A DNA stretch of 64,000 nucleotides from Natrinema caseinilyticum (lineage in GTDB: Archaea > Halobacteriota > Halobacteria > Halobacteriales > Natrialbaceae): assembly GCF_024227435.1 (NCBI RefSeq), contig NZ_CP100445.1:744001-808000 (forward strand), written 5' to 3'. Positions 53,208 through 62,880 of the stretch are shown here, one piece after another (within the stretch, counting starts at the first letter, position 1; every line of letters begins with the position of its first letter). The notes beneath the pieces were generated by a model that was not told the origin of the DNA, made no database searches, and worked only from the letters and a program-made list of their open reading frames with translations. A program made the position numbers and the translations under genes.

Positions 53208-55247
53208 ATGGAATTACACGGTGCCCTCAACGACTACAAGCGTTCGCAGGGGGACCCACAGCGGTTTCCCGGCGAGCGCAGGTCGACGACGGGACTCTTC
53301 TCCGGACTCGACGAACGGCTCGTTCACGTCGCCCCCGATGGATCGGTCAGGGATTACTCGTATCCGCTCTCCGGCCTGGCGGGGATCGACCGGTCCAGAT
53401 TCGGACTCGCCACAGACGGGGACGTCCACTGGTTCGACGGAGAGGATGGCGATCAGCGATACGTCGAGAACACCGCGATCGTCGAGACGACCCACACCGT
53501 CGGCGAATCGACGTGCGTCCAGTACGATGTTACGATCGGTCGGTTCCACCTGACCCACTTCACGCTCGCGGATGGTCCCTCGAGCGACGACGCGAGTATT
53601 CACGCGTGTTTTGGATTCGCTCCCGAGGGACGGGCGGGGCGGATCGGCCAACTTTGGCACGGCGACGCCGTCGAGGTTCACCACGACACCGAACACGATT
53701 TTCTCGCAGCGTCGACCGGACTGACCGTAACCGGACAGGTTCCCGAACGCTTCGGCGAGCTACTGGCTGCGGAACCGGCCGACTTTCCGCGCTCACAGGC
53801 GGACGACCGCTACGAGGAAGCCCGTCTCAGCCCGATCGTGATGACCGAACTGGCGTTGTCCGGGTCCTCGCCGAGCGCGACGATTGCGACGCTGCTTTCG
53901 GACGACGGCGACCGAACCGACGCACTCGAGCGCGTCCGGGCCGCCGCGATCGATCACGAAAGCACCGACGCGATACTCGAGGCGGGCCAGGCGCAGGCTC
54001 GCGACCGGCTGCTCGCTCCCGATCGCTGCATCGAGGGCGGATTTTCGGACCTCCGTGCGCTCGCGCTGTTGCGCGCGCCGACGGGTGCACGGATGGCCGG
54101 CCCCGAGTTCGACCCGTTCTACCGGTACTCCGGTGGGTACGGCTACACCTGGTTCCGCGACGACGCCGAAATCGCCCAGTTTCTGCTGGATGCCGATCTG
54201 CGGTTGGGGCTCGGGCTCGAGGAGTGGCACCAAAAGAGCGCTCGCTTCTACGGCGAGACCCAACTGGGGGACGGTACCTGGCCCCATCGCGTCTGGCCAC
54301 ACAACGGCGAACTCGCCCCCGGCTGGGCCCACGGTCGACTGGAAGAAGGCGACTCCGACGAGTACCAGGCGGATCAGTCGGCGAGCGTGGCGTCGTTTCT
54401 CGCGACGTACCTCCGGCACGTCGATCCCGCGGACGAACAGGTACGGGAGACGATCGCGGCCGCTCTCGATGGGTTGGACGATTCCCTCGAAGCCGATGGT
54501 CTCCCCGGGCAGGTCCAGAACGCCTGGGAGAACATGACGGGCCGCTTCGTTCACACGGCGGCGACGTTTCTCGAGGCGTACACGGCGATCGCTCGAGCGC
54601 CGGTCGACGACGCGCTCGCAACGCGAGCGCGAGAACGCGCGCGAGACATCTACGCGGCTCTCGACGACCTCTGGGTAGCCGATCGTGGCGTCTACGCCAT
54701 GCGGGTAGCCGGCGACGAATTAGACGAGCGACTCGACGGGAGTACGCTCGCGTTGGCCACGGCCCATCTAGAGTACGACGGACTCGTCGGCGTCGACGAC
54801 GAGCGACTCGACCGCCTCGTGTCACACGTCGAAACGACGCTCGACGGTCTCTATCGGGACCCGGATGGACCGATCGAAGGACTCGCTCGCTTCGAGGGCG
54901 ATCCCTGGCGAGTCCGCGAACAGGACGCCGAAAAGATCTGGACCGTGACGACGGCGTGGGGCGCTCGCGCCGCCATCGATCTGAGCGAACTCCTGGCGAC
55001 GAACGACCGCGACGAAGCCGGGGCGTTCGACGAGTACGGTCGAACCCTACTCGCGCTCGTCGGGCCCGGCGGACCGCTCCGGCGACCCGGCGGGTACCTC
55101 CCCGAGCAACTGTTCGACGACGGAACGGCGGACAGCGCAACGCCGCTCGGCTGGCCCCACGCGATCAGGCTCGCGACGGCCAGCGCTCTCGAGGCGCCCT
55201 CGTCGTCGCTCGCCGATACCGGAGACCACACTCCCGTTCGGGACTGA
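53208..55247 (+). CDS. Glycoside hydrolase family 15 glucoamylase-type enzyme
   Basis: The 679-residue protein has an N-terminal beta domain (1-270; RSTTGLFSGLDERLVHVAPD, then a super-sandwich as in prokaryotic GH15) and an (alpha/alpha)6 barrel with YRYSGGYGYTWFRDDAEIAQ, HRVWPHNGELAPGWAHG, EEGDSDEYQADQSASVASFL, WEN near 460 and EKIWTVTTAWG. These are the GH15 landmarks, with the general acid glutamate in the QADQSAS/ENM region as inferred. It releases glucose from the end of maltodextrins. No signal peptide, so it acts in the cytoplasm on imported oligosaccharides. Divergent from the TrmB regulator. Confidence 0.92.
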   Translation: MELHGALNDYKRSQGDPQRFPGERRSTTGLFSGLDERLVHVAPDGSVRDYSYPLSGLAGIDRSRFGLATDGDVHWFDGEDGDQRYVENTAIVETTHTVGESTCVQYDVTIGRFHLTHFTLADGPSSDDASIHACFGFAPEGRAGRIGQLWHGDAVEVHHDTEHDFLAASTGLTVTGQVPERFGELLAAEPADFPRSQADDRYEEARLSPIVMTELALSGSSPSATIATLLSDDGDRTDALERVRAAAIDHESTDAILEAGQAQARDRLLAPDRCIEGGFSDLRALALLRAPTGARMAGPEFDPFYRYSGGYGYTWFRDDAEIAQFLLDADLRLGLGLEEWHQKSARFYGETQLGDGTWPHRVWPHNGELAPGWAHGRLEEGDSDEYQADQSASVASFLATYLRHVDPADEQVRETIAAALDGLDDSLEADGLPGQVQNAWENMTGRFVHTAATFLEAYTAIARAPVDDALATRARERARDIYAALDDLWVADRGVYAMRVAGDELDERLDGSTLALATAHLEYDGLVGVDDERLDRLVSHVETTLDGLYRDPDGPIEGLARFEGDPWRVREQDAEKIWTVTTAWGARAAIDLSELLATNDRDEAGAFDEYGRTLLALVGPGGPLRRPGGYLPEQLFDDGTADSATPLGWPHAIRLATASALEAPSSSLADTGDHTPVRD

Positions 55248-55357
55248 CCGTCAGAGCGCACTCGACGCCTCGAGACCGACGATTTCGGTCCGCGCGAGCA
55301 GAAGAGGTTCGAGACCCGCAGTACTGTTTCTGATCCGTTCCGATCCCCGTCCGCGGT

Positions 55358-56494
55358 TCAGGAGGTGACGGCTGGGGCGTCACGTGTGCTGGCGAAGACG
55401 TTACGGCCAGTTTCGGAATCGAACAGGTGGATATCGGCTTCGTCGAAGGTGATCGTCACTCGATCGCCCGGTGCGAGGTCCGCGTCCGAGTCGACACGAG
55501 CGATGAACTCGTTGTTCACGTCGAGATGGAGGAAGTTGTCGGAGCCGACGGGTTCGACCACGTCGACCGTCGCCGTTATCGCGTTCGCCGTCCCGTTGCT
55601 CGCCAGTTCGACATCCTCCGGTCTGACTCCGAGCGTATACCGACTCGAGTCGAGTGCGTCCTTGCGGTTGTCGATGTAGGACGTCGAGAGGGAGAATTCG
55701 AATGCGCCGTCGGCACCCGTGAGGTGCACTCGGGAGCCGGTCGATTCGACCCCGACGTCGACGAAGTTCATCGACGGTGATCCGATGAAGCCGCCGACGA
55801 ACTCGTTGACGGGATTTTTGTAGACCTCGGTCGGTCGACCCTGCTGTTGCAGCTCGCCGCCGTCGAGAACGACGATTCGATCGCCCATCGTCATCGCCTC
55901 GTGTTGATCGTGCGTCACGTAGACGGCCGTGATCTCGAGTTCGTTCTGGAGACGCTGGATCTCCGCGCGCATGCTCGTTCGGAGTTTGGCGTCGAGGTTG
56001 CTGAGCGGTTCGTCGAACAGGAACAGATCCGGCTCCCTGACGATCGCGCGCCCGAGCGCGACGCGCTGTTTCTGGCCACCGGAGAGTTCGTCCGGCTTGT
56101 CTTCGAGCAGGTCCTCGATGTCCATCATCTCGGCCGTTTCGACGACCCGCCGTTCCCGTTCCGTCTCGCCCATGTCGGTACTCATCCGGAGCCCGAATTC
56201 CATGTTCTCGAAAACCGTCTTGTGGGGATACAGCGCGTAGTTCTGGAACACCATCGCGACGTCCCGGTTTTTCGCGTGGACGTCCGTGACGTCCTCGCCG
56301 CCGATCTGAATGCTCCCGGACGTCGGTTGCTCGAGCCCGGATAACATCCGAAGCGTCGTCGTCTTCCCACAGCCGGACGGTCCAACGACGGTGACGAACT
56401 CGCCATTTTCGATCTCGAGGTCGAGGTCGTCGACGGCAACGACCGACCCGGTGTCGTATTCCTTCCGTAGCGATTCGACCGTTACTCGTGCCAT
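55358..56494 (-). CDS. Sugar ABC transporter ATP-binding protein (MalK/UgpC type)
   Basis: The 378-residue ATPase has Walker A GPSGCGKTT (38-46), Q loop FQNYALYPH, signature LSGGQKQRVALGRA, Walker B LFLFDEPLSNLD, switch VTHDQ, and a C-terminal TOBE domain (about 240-378; VRPEDVELA, PGDRVTITFDEADIHLFD). It powers the importer encoded divergently: the binding protein and two permeases start 300 bp to the right. ATG 56494 is set by the family start MARVTVESL and a TATA-like gtaaaacc 29 bp upstream; the frame continues to 56536. Confidence 0.95.
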   Translation of the reverse strand: MARVTVESLRKEYDTGSVVAVDDLDLEIENGEFVTVVGPSGCGKTTTLRMLSGLEQPTSGSIQIGGEDVTDVHAKNRDVAMVFQNYALYPHKTVFENMEFGLRMSTDMGETERERRVVETAEMMDIEDLLEDKPDELSGGQKQRVALGRAIVREPDLFLFDEPLSNLDAKLRTSMRAEIQRLQNELEITAVYVTHDQHEAMTMGDRIVVLDGGELQQQGRPTEVYKNPVNEFVGGFIGSPSMNFVDVGVESTGSRVHLTGADGAFEFSLSTSYIDNRKDALDSSRYTLGVRPEDVELASNGTANAITATVDVVEPVGSDNFLHLDVNNEFIARVDSDADLAPGDRVTITFDEADIHLFDSETGRNVFASTRDAPAVTS

Positions 56495-56519
56495 TTCCCT
56501 GTTCTTTCGATGAGGGGGC

Positions 56520-56765
56520 GTAAAACCTTTTCCCAAAAATCCGAATTTGAGAAGTAAAATTACACCAAATATATTGGAGAGCAGTTTCTAGTATTTCTAA
56601 TGACACTTGCGCAGGGTAATGAGGCGACAGCTAGCGAAATTCCAAACCGACGTAGTCGTAGACGGAACGTAGACTTTTTCGAAAACGGACGATATAGGCC
56701 AATTGAGCTCTTATGACGCCGTTTCAGTCTGATCGAGTGAATCACCACCCCAACAATTAAATATA
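56520..56765. promoter_or_regulatory. Divergent promoter region of the sugar ABC transporter
   Basis: Leftward box gtaaaacc (56520-56527) serves the ATPase; rightward box attaaatatat (56755-56765) serves the binding protein, centred 32 bp before its ATG. The stretch between is markedly A/T-rich and has no gene. Confidence 0.55.
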
Positions 56766-56792
56766 TGAAGATATTATTCATCACTGTTTGCT

Positions 56793-58010
56793 ATGACAGC
56801 GAATCGCAGGAACGTACTAACGGGGATAGGAGGGGTCGCAACGCTTTCGGTCGCTGGGTGTCTCGGCGAAACGCTCGGCGGCGGCGGCGAACAGGAGACG
56901 GTACTCTGGAATCAGTTTACCGAAGGAGAACAGAAAACCCTCGATAAGCACCTCGAGACGTTCAACGAGGGTCGAGACGACAAGATGCATTCCGAGAACC
57001 TCTCGGATGTCAAAAAGCAACTAAAGACGGCAATTCCGGCGGGGGACGGTCCCCACACCTTCCCGTGGGCACATGACCGTATCGGCAAGTACGAAAGTCA
57101 GGATTTCGTGTACAACGCGAAAGACGATGTCGAAGTTGACCTCGCGGGAACGTATACCGAAAACGCCGCGTCCGCAGTGCAATGGAACGACGGTGTCTAC
57201 GGACTTCCCTACGCATCCGAGACAGTGTCGCTCATGTACAATCCCGAACTCGTCGAGCAGCCACCAGAAACGCTCTCGGAGATGGTCGCTATCATGGAGG
57301 ACCACCACGACCCCGAAAACAGCAAGTGGGGGCTCTCATGTCCGCCGAAAACGGCGTACTTCGTCAGCGCGTTTTTGCAAGCATTCGGCGGAAAGATCTA
57401 CGACGAGGAGAGTCGCGATGTCGGGATCGAAGACGACGCGTTCATTGAAGGGATCGAACTGCTTCAGAATTCCATCTGGCCGTACGTCGCGGAGGCGACG
57501 AAATATGCGGAGCAAATGCCGCCGTTCGCCGACGGCAACGCACCGTTTGCAATCAACGGGCCGTGGCAACTAAGCGGCTTCCGTGACAGCGGTGTCGACG
57601 CGACTGTTGCGCCGCTTCCCGATATCGAAGGCGGCAGTCCGAACCCCTACACGGGCGTGCAGACGTGGTACTTTACGTCCCAGCTCAACGGCGCAAGTGA
57701 CGCATCGCTCAACACGACCGTCGAGTGGGCCGAGTGGTATACGACTAACGAAGACGTCATCCTGGGCAATGCCCAGGAGCATGGCCTGATCCCCGTTCAC
57801 AAGGACTACACCGAGTCCGACGAACTCGGCGACGACGTTGCAACGTTTGCTAAGACAGTCGCGATGGGAACACCGATGCCATCCGATCCACGCATCGACA
57901 CCGTGTGGACGCCGTTAGAGAGCGGACTTCAGCAGATATTCAACGGGCAGAAAGAACCCGATAAAGCGATGTCGGCGGCTGCCGACGAGATTCGTAGCCG
58001 TTGGGAATAA
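56793..58010 (+). CDS. ABC transporter sugar-binding lipoprotein (Tat-exported)
   Basis: The 405-residue protein has a twin-arginine lipoprotein signal: ANRRNVLTGIGGVATLSVAG with lipidated C23 (AGC). The mature protein is a type I maltose/trehalose-type binding protein: TVLWNQFTEGEQKTLDKHLE, GVYGLPYASETVSLMYNPEL, PPFADGNAPFAINGPWQL. It captures an oligosaccharide outside the cell and hands it to the two permeases that follow. The codons use more A/T in third position than neighbours. Leaderless promoter 32 bp upstream. Confidence 0.94.
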   Translation: MTANRRNVLTGIGGVATLSVAGCLGETLGGGGEQETVLWNQFTEGEQKTLDKHLETFNEGRDDKMHSENLSDVKKQLKTAIPAGDGPHTFPWAHDRIGKYESQDFVYNAKDDVEVDLAGTYTENAASAVQWNDGVYGLPYASETVSLMYNPELVEQPPETLSEMVAIMEDHHDPENSKWGLSCPPKTAYFVSAFLQAFGGKIYDEESRDVGIEDDAFIEGIELLQNSIWPYVAEATKYAEQMPPFADGNAPFAINGPWQLSGFRDSGVDATVAPLPDIEGGSPNPYTGVQTWYFTSQLNGASDASLNTTVEWAEWYTTNEDVILGNAQEHGLIPVHKDYTESDELGDDVATFAKTVAMGTPMPSDPRIDTVWTPLESGLQQIFNGQKEPDKAMSAAADEIRSRWE

Positions 58011-58036
58011 TTAACTGCACCTGAAACGAATACTTT

Positions 58037-59071
58037 ATGTCAACATCATCGTTCTTCAGACGCGTGTCCGACCACGGGCAGCAGCTGCTTCCCGATCGCA
58101 CGGAGGATTCCGATCTATTCGGCCTCTTACTCGTGTTACCCGGGTTCGTTCTCTTCTTTGCGTTCATGCTGTTCCCGATCACGTTCCTCGTCTACCTATC
58201 GCTGACGGACGCGACTCACGCGGGCACGGTTATTGGTGGCGGTTCGGACCTGATCGGCCTCAAAAATTACATCAAACTCTATTCAGATCCGAACTTCTGG
58301 AATTCGTTCGCGATCACCTGGTTGTTCGTCGCGGTGAGTCTAGTGGTCAAGATCGCACTCTCGCTTGGACTTGCAATGGTCTTGACGCACGCTCGAGTGG
58401 TAGGCAAACGCTTCATGCGAGCGGCAGTCATAATTCCGATGGGGTTTCCGACGATATTCACGATCACCGTCTGGAGTGGCCTGTTCAGCTCTGCTCGTTA
58501 CGGTCCGCTGAACCAGTTTGTCGACTACTACAATAGCGCCATCAACGGCCTGGTCGGTGTCATCGATACCATCATCGTCTTCACGACGATATCCGCACCG
58601 GAGGTATTACTCGTCGACGTCCCGGTCGCATGGCTATCTGGAAGATGGAGCGCGTTCTTCGCGTATATCTCGACGGAAGTCTGGTTAGCGTATCCCTTCA
58701 TGGTGATCATAATCGTGAGCGCACTTCAAGACGTCCCGGCGCAGTTGCACGATGCGGCGAAGGTCGACGGTGCCGGGTATCTCCACCGGTTCCGCCACGT
58801 TACGCTCCCGTCGATTAAACGCCCGGTTCTATTCGGCGCGATCCTGACCGCAGCAACATCGTTTCAGCAGTTCCTTATTCCGTGGATCTTCAACGAGGGC
58901 GGTCCCGCTCGTCAGAACGAACTCCTCCTCGTATACGGGTACCGTGAAGCGACCAAATTTAGCGAGTACGCGTTCGGTTCCGCAATCATGGTGACCGCCA
59001 TCGCGTTCATCGGTCTGTTCATGTGGCTCGCGGTAAAGAAAGGAGACCTCGCCGAAGGGGTGAACGCATAA
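58037..59071 (+). CDS. Sugar ABC transporter permease (MalF type)
   Basis: The 344-residue protein has about eight membrane helices, a cytoplasmic start and the coupling-loop signature QLHDAAKVDGAGYLHRFRHV (EAA motif region) near residue 237. A long extracellular part after helix 3 (SARYGPLNQFVDYYNSAING) is unusual in size but falls in the MalF range. It lies 26 bp after the binding protein and its stop overlaps the start of the second permease by one base (TAATG). Confidence 0.93.
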   Translation: MSTSSFFRRVSDHGQQLLPDRTEDSDLFGLLLVLPGFVLFFAFMLFPITFLVYLSLTDATHAGTVIGGGSDLIGLKNYIKLYSDPNFWNSFAITWLFVAVSLVVKIALSLGLAMVLTHARVVGKRFMRAAVIIPMGFPTIFTITVWSGLFSSARYGPLNQFVDYYNSAINGLVGVIDTIIVFTTISAPEVLLVDVPVAWLSGRWSAFFAYISTEVWLAYPFMVIIIVSALQDVPAQLHDAAKVDGAGYLHRFRHVTLPSIKRPVLFGAILTAATSFQQFLIPWIFNEGGPARQNELLLVYGYREATKFSEYAFGSAIMVTAIAFIGLFMWLAVKKGDLAEGVNA

Positions 59072-59973
59072 TGACGTCATCCGAATCAGAATTGCAAGCC
59101 GACCAACAGGTCAGTAGTTACGCTCGAGATCCGATCGACACCGCCAAGACGGTTGCTGGAACTGGCGGTGCGATTGGCATTCTGGTAATCCTGATGTTCC
59201 CGGTCTACTGGGTCGTCACAGCGTCGCTCTCGCAGGGATCTGGTCTCATGAGCTCCGAAGGAGTATTCGCCGATCCATCGACCTACAATCTCGATGCGTA
59301 CCGGTGGGTGATCTTCGAATCTGCATTTCGAGATGCGCTGGTCAACAGCCTGGTCGTCGTCATCGTAACGGTCAGCGTGTCGATGTCGGTCGTTATCCCC
59401 GGTGCGTACGCGCTCTCGCGGCGGAACTTTATCGGTCGCGAGAAAATCCTCTACGGGTACGTCCTGTTTACGCAGGTCGGTGCCGGCCTTTCGATCGCGA
59501 CGTTGATCGCCCTGTATGCGCTCTTCGTCAATCTCGGGTTGAACAACAACCTCCTCGTGCTTGGACTGTTTTACGCGGCGAGTGCGATTCCGTTCAACAC
59601 GTGGCTGCTCAAGACCTTCATGGACAATATCCCCGTTTCCTACGAGGAAGCGGCTATCGTCGACGGTGCAGGCCGATGGGACGTTATCCGCGAAGTGATT
59701 TTGCCGCTGTCGAAACCCGGAATCGCCGTCGTTCTGGTCTTTACTTTCCTGGCAGGATGGAACGAGTTCATTATCGCGCAGACGTTGCTCAGTCCGGAAA
59801 ATTACACGCTATCGGTCGAGCTATACTCTCTCACAACTGGCGGACGGTTCGAGACGCCATGGACGCAGTTCTCGGCGTTTGCGATATTGTTTGCCCTGCC
59901 CGTTGCGTTGATTTACTTCTTCGCCCAGAGCTACGTCGAGAGCGGCCTCTCCTTCGGCGGTATGGAGGGGTAA
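59071..59973 (+). CDS. Sugar ABC transporter permease (MalG type)
   Basis: The 300-residue protein has six helices and the coupling motif SYEEAAIVDGAGRWDVIREV near 192, with LLSPENYTLSVELYSLTTGG before the last helix, as in MalG proteins. It completes the importer: binding protein, two permeases, ATPase. The ATG at 59071 overlaps the stop of the first permease, favoured over an upstream start at 59023. Confidence 0.93.
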   Translation: MTSSESELQADQQVSSYARDPIDTAKTVAGTGGAIGILVILMFPVYWVVTASLSQGSGLMSSEGVFADPSTYNLDAYRWVIFESAFRDALVNSLVVVIVTVSVSMSVVIPGAYALSRRNFIGREKILYGYVLFTQVGAGLSIATLIALYALFVNLGLNNNLLVLGLFYAASAIPFNTWLLKTFMDNIPVSYEEAAIVDGAGRWDVIREVILPLSKPGIAVVLVFTFLAGWNEFIIAQTLLSPENYTLSVELYSLTTGGRFETPWTQFSAFAILFALPVALIYFFAQSYVESGLSFGGMEG

Positions 59974-60135
59974 GTCAGTAGCTCTTCTGACGCCCGTCAT
60001 CACATCTGAATACGTGCGAGCTCAAGCTCAGACGACGGATGATAGGCCGGCACAAATAGAAAAGTTGCCTGCCGTTCTGATCTCGACGGAGAAAGCATAT
60101 ATCGTCGCGCTCGCAACTCTCGACAATCACCGAGA

Positions 60136-60507
60136 ATGTCCGAGCACGGGGAATCCGAGCCACTATCCGAGCGCGTCCTCTGTCCGAACTGTCCGGCGGA
60201 CTATCCGGCCCCCTTTTCGAGTCGCCACATCACCTGCCGACGCTGCGGAACCGAATTCGTCGCGCCGGACGAGGCCCGAGAGACGTGGACCGAAACCCAG
60301 GGCGAATGGAGCGACTCAACCGACGAGAGGGAGGCGGAAGCGACGTCAACCTCGCCGGCCACCGTAATCGTCAACCAGTTTCCGACAATCGCCCTCGGTC
60401 TCAACGCGCTCGCGGTCTTGCTGTGGGTTTCCGGGACCGTCTCGTTCGAACTCGCCGTACTGACCATCTTGCTCGTCACGAGCGCGATCGTCACCGACCA
60501 GCACTGA
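60136..60507 (+). CDS. Zinc-ribbon membrane protein, uncharacterised
   Basis: The 123-residue protein has an N-terminal zinc ribbon (CPNCPADYPAPFSSRHITCR with a following RC; two CxxC pairs), an acidic linker (ETQGEWSDSTDEREAEATST), and two membrane helices in the last 45 residues (TIALGLNALAVLLWVSGTV and FELAVLTILLVTSAIVT). Function unknown. TATA-like catatatc at 60096-60103 about 35 bp before the ATG. It follows the sugar transporter genes but has its own promoter. Confidence 0.75.
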   Translation: MSEHGESEPLSERVLCPNCPADYPAPFSSRHITCRRCGTEFVAPDEARETWTETQGEWSDSTDEREAEATSTSPATVIVNQFPTIALGLNALAVLLWVSGTVSFELAVLTILLVTSAIVTDQH

Positions 60508-60627
60508 TTCGGTTTCGGCAGTGACACTCAGGTTTCGCGGAGGTTCACCGAAAGGATCGCTACCGGTACCGGTACTGGGAGTCGCGGTTCCCGTTCGGGG
60601 TAGCGCCGGCGGCACTGCGTGAGGCCG

Positions 60628-62769
60628 TCACCGACATTCGACGACGACCGCGGTGTCGACTGAAAGTGACCGGCCCTCGATTTCGCCGTCTTCGTCGTAG
60701 ACGGACCCGCCGGTCAGGAGGTCTGTTCCATCGACGGGGTCTCCCAATCGGACCGTCGCCGCCCCGTCACCGAAGTGAAGCGCGACCACGACGCGACAGC
60801 CACTCTCGGGGTCGGCTCGAGCGAACGCGACCGCGCCGTCGGTGTCCGCGTCGTACTCGATCCGCTCGAGTTCGGCGCCGGCTTGCAACGCGGGATGTGA
60901 CGTCCGGAGGTCGATCAATCGCCGGTAGTACTCGAGCAGATCCTCGTCGAACGCGCCCCAGTTCATCGGATCGCGCCGCCCCGTCACGCCGGTTTCCTGG
61001 CCGTAGTAGAGCATCGGCAAACCGGGGAGGGTGAACGTCGCGCCAGCGGCCGCCCGTTGTGCGTCGCGGCCGTATTCGGCGAGATACCGGTCCGTGTCGT
61101 GGTTCTCGACGTACAGCAGCCACTGCGAGGCCGGATGCGCGCCTCGACGCCGCCGTTCGTCGACCGCGTCGAGAATCGCCTCGGCGGTCGTCGTGTCCAG
61201 CTCCGCCGCGGAATCGGTAAACTCGTCCGCGACCGCGTCCTCCTGCGGTTCGGTCGCGTCCGTCACCGACGGCGACTCCGACGCACCGTCTCCGGCGCCC
61301 GATTCGCCGAGTTCCTCGAGCGTGTCGTGGAGAACGTCGTCGTGGTGCACGTGGAATCGCCCGCCGCCCATTTCGACGTCCGAGGGGAGCGTCTCGTCCA
61401 GCAGGAAAAACTCGCTTTTCGTCCCCGTCAGCCGCTCTGCGACCTCCGTCCAGAAGGAAAGGGGGACGCCCCAGGCGACGTCGGCCCGGAAGCCGTCGAC
61501 CGTGTCGGCCCAGAAGTCGACGACCGAGAGCAGGTACTCCCTCACCGCCGGATTGGCGTAATTCAGATTCGGAATGCCGTCCCAGCCGAAGTAGGTGTCC
61601 GCGTCTCGCTCGTCGAAGTCCTCCCAGCGATACCAGTCGCGGTACCGCTCGTGGTCCGGATGCGTCTCGTCGACGGCGGCCTCGAAGAAGGGATGCGTCT
61701 CCGACGTATGGTTGATCACGAGGTCGAAGACGACCCTGATGTCCCGGTCGTGGCACGCGTCGACCAGCGCCTCGAAATCCGACATCGATCCGAGGTCCGG
61801 ATCGACGCTGAAGTAATCGGTCGTGTTGTATCCGTGGGGGCCACCGAACGCCATCGGCGTCCCGAATCCGCTCTCCGCGTCGAGAAACGGCGATAGCCAG
61901 AGGACGTCGATCCCGAGGTCTTCGAGGTGATCGAGTCGCTCCGCAATCGTCTCGAACGTGGGTGCGTCCTGATCGGGGAACCGGCGCGTGAAGATTTCGT
62001 AGACGATCGCGTCGACTGCCCACTCAGGGGGTTCGAAGGGGCGTTCGACGGTGACGCTTCCGTCTTCCGTCTCGTCGCCGTCGGGAACCAACTCGATCGC
62101 GTCGGGGACGGAGTGGCGCTCGGCCACTGCGACGGCGTAGACGCGGACCGGTTCGTCGATCGCGCTGACCGGAATCGTCGCATCGGTCGCACTCGTGCCG
62201 TCCGTCTCGTTCGTGCCGGCTTCCTCGAGCGCGACATCGTTCCGATCGTCGACGTAGAACTCGACCGTGGGATCGCCGTCGCCGACGACGGTCGCGGTCG
62301 TCGAGAGGTGAACCGTCCCCTCCTCGACCGTCGCGTCGAGTTCGACCTGCGGTCGCGGCTCGTCGTCGTCCGCCTCCGGAAACGCGCGAACCGTCACGTC
62401 GTGCGTTCCGTCAGGTGCCTCGAGCGCGAGCGCGTACTCGCCAGAAACGTCCGGTTCGAACGCCGCGACGGGGCCGTCGGTCGGTGTCGCGTTCGATCCG
62501 TCGGGCGACTCGAGGACGTGCCAGGCGTACGTCCCTTCGCCGTCCGGATTCCACGGTGCGAGGTCGTCGCGCGTCTCCATTTCGTTCCCGTTCGGGTCGA
62601 CGATTCCCTCGCCGACGGTGACGAACCGCGGCGGACCGGGATGGTGGGAGCCGTCCCCGCTCTCGGACTCGGTGTCAGGCCCCGGGTCGCCGCCGTCCGC
62701 GAGAATACGTCGGCGGTCGAAGCTCATCGTCCGATCCGATGGAGGCGGCGTCTCGGTTCGTCGATCCAT
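60628..62769 (-). CDS. Alpha-amylase family (GH13) glycoside hydrolase, cytoplasmic
   Basis: The 713-residue enzyme has an N-terminal beta-sandwich region (about 40-240; TYAWHVLESPDG, PTVEFYVDDRND, VRVYAVAVAERH) and a GH13 barrel with the four regions DLVINHTS, GFRADVAWG (nucleophile D), FFLLDETL (acid/base E), and VENHDTDR (transition-state D). An insert rich in E/D/S (about 515-560) interrupts the barrel. C-terminal AVAFARADPESGCRVVVALH forms domain C. RRR near the start is not followed by a hydrophobic stretch, so no export is predicted. It likely cleaves imported maltodextrins together with GH15. Start MDRRTETPP at 62769 fits an A/T-rich box about 26 bp upstream. Confidence 0.92.
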   Translation of the reverse strand: MDRRTETPPPSDRTMSFDRRRILADGGDPGPDTESESGDGSHHPGPPRFVTVGEGIVDPNGNEMETRDDLAPWNPDGEGTYAWHVLESPDGSNATPTDGPVAAFEPDVSGEYALALEAPDGTHDVTVRAFPEADDDEPRPQVELDATVEEGTVHLSTTATVVGDGDPTVEFYVDDRNDVALEEAGTNETDGTSATDATIPVSAIDEPVRVYAVAVAERHSVPDAIELVPDGDETEDGSVTVERPFEPPEWAVDAIVYEIFTRRFPDQDAPTFETIAERLDHLEDLGIDVLWLSPFLDAESGFGTPMAFGGPHGYNTTDYFSVDPDLGSMSDFEALVDACHDRDIRVVFDLVINHTSETHPFFEAAVDETHPDHERYRDWYRWEDFDERDADTYFGWDGIPNLNYANPAVREYLLSVVDFWADTVDGFRADVAWGVPLSFWTEVAERLTGTKSEFFLLDETLPSDVEMGGGRFHVHHDDVLHDTLEELGESGAGDGASESPSVTDATEPQEDAVADEFTDSAAELDTTTAEAILDAVDERRRRGAHPASQWLLYVENHDTDRYLAEYGRDAQRAAAGATFTLPGLPMLYYGQETGVTGRRDPMNWGAFDEDLLEYYRRLIDLRTSHPALQAGAELERIEYDADTDGAVAFARADPESGCRVVVALHFGDGAATVRLGDPVDGTDLLTGGSVYDEDGEIEGRSLSVDTAVVVECR

Positions 62770-62880
62770 AGCGCACCTTCTTCGCATGAGGGTAAATGTG
62801 TGGTGAAATAGGTAACCACGATTCCCGTCACCCGTACCCTCCGCCGTCGAGCGCCGCGATCAACCGCTTTTCTGGGGGGC

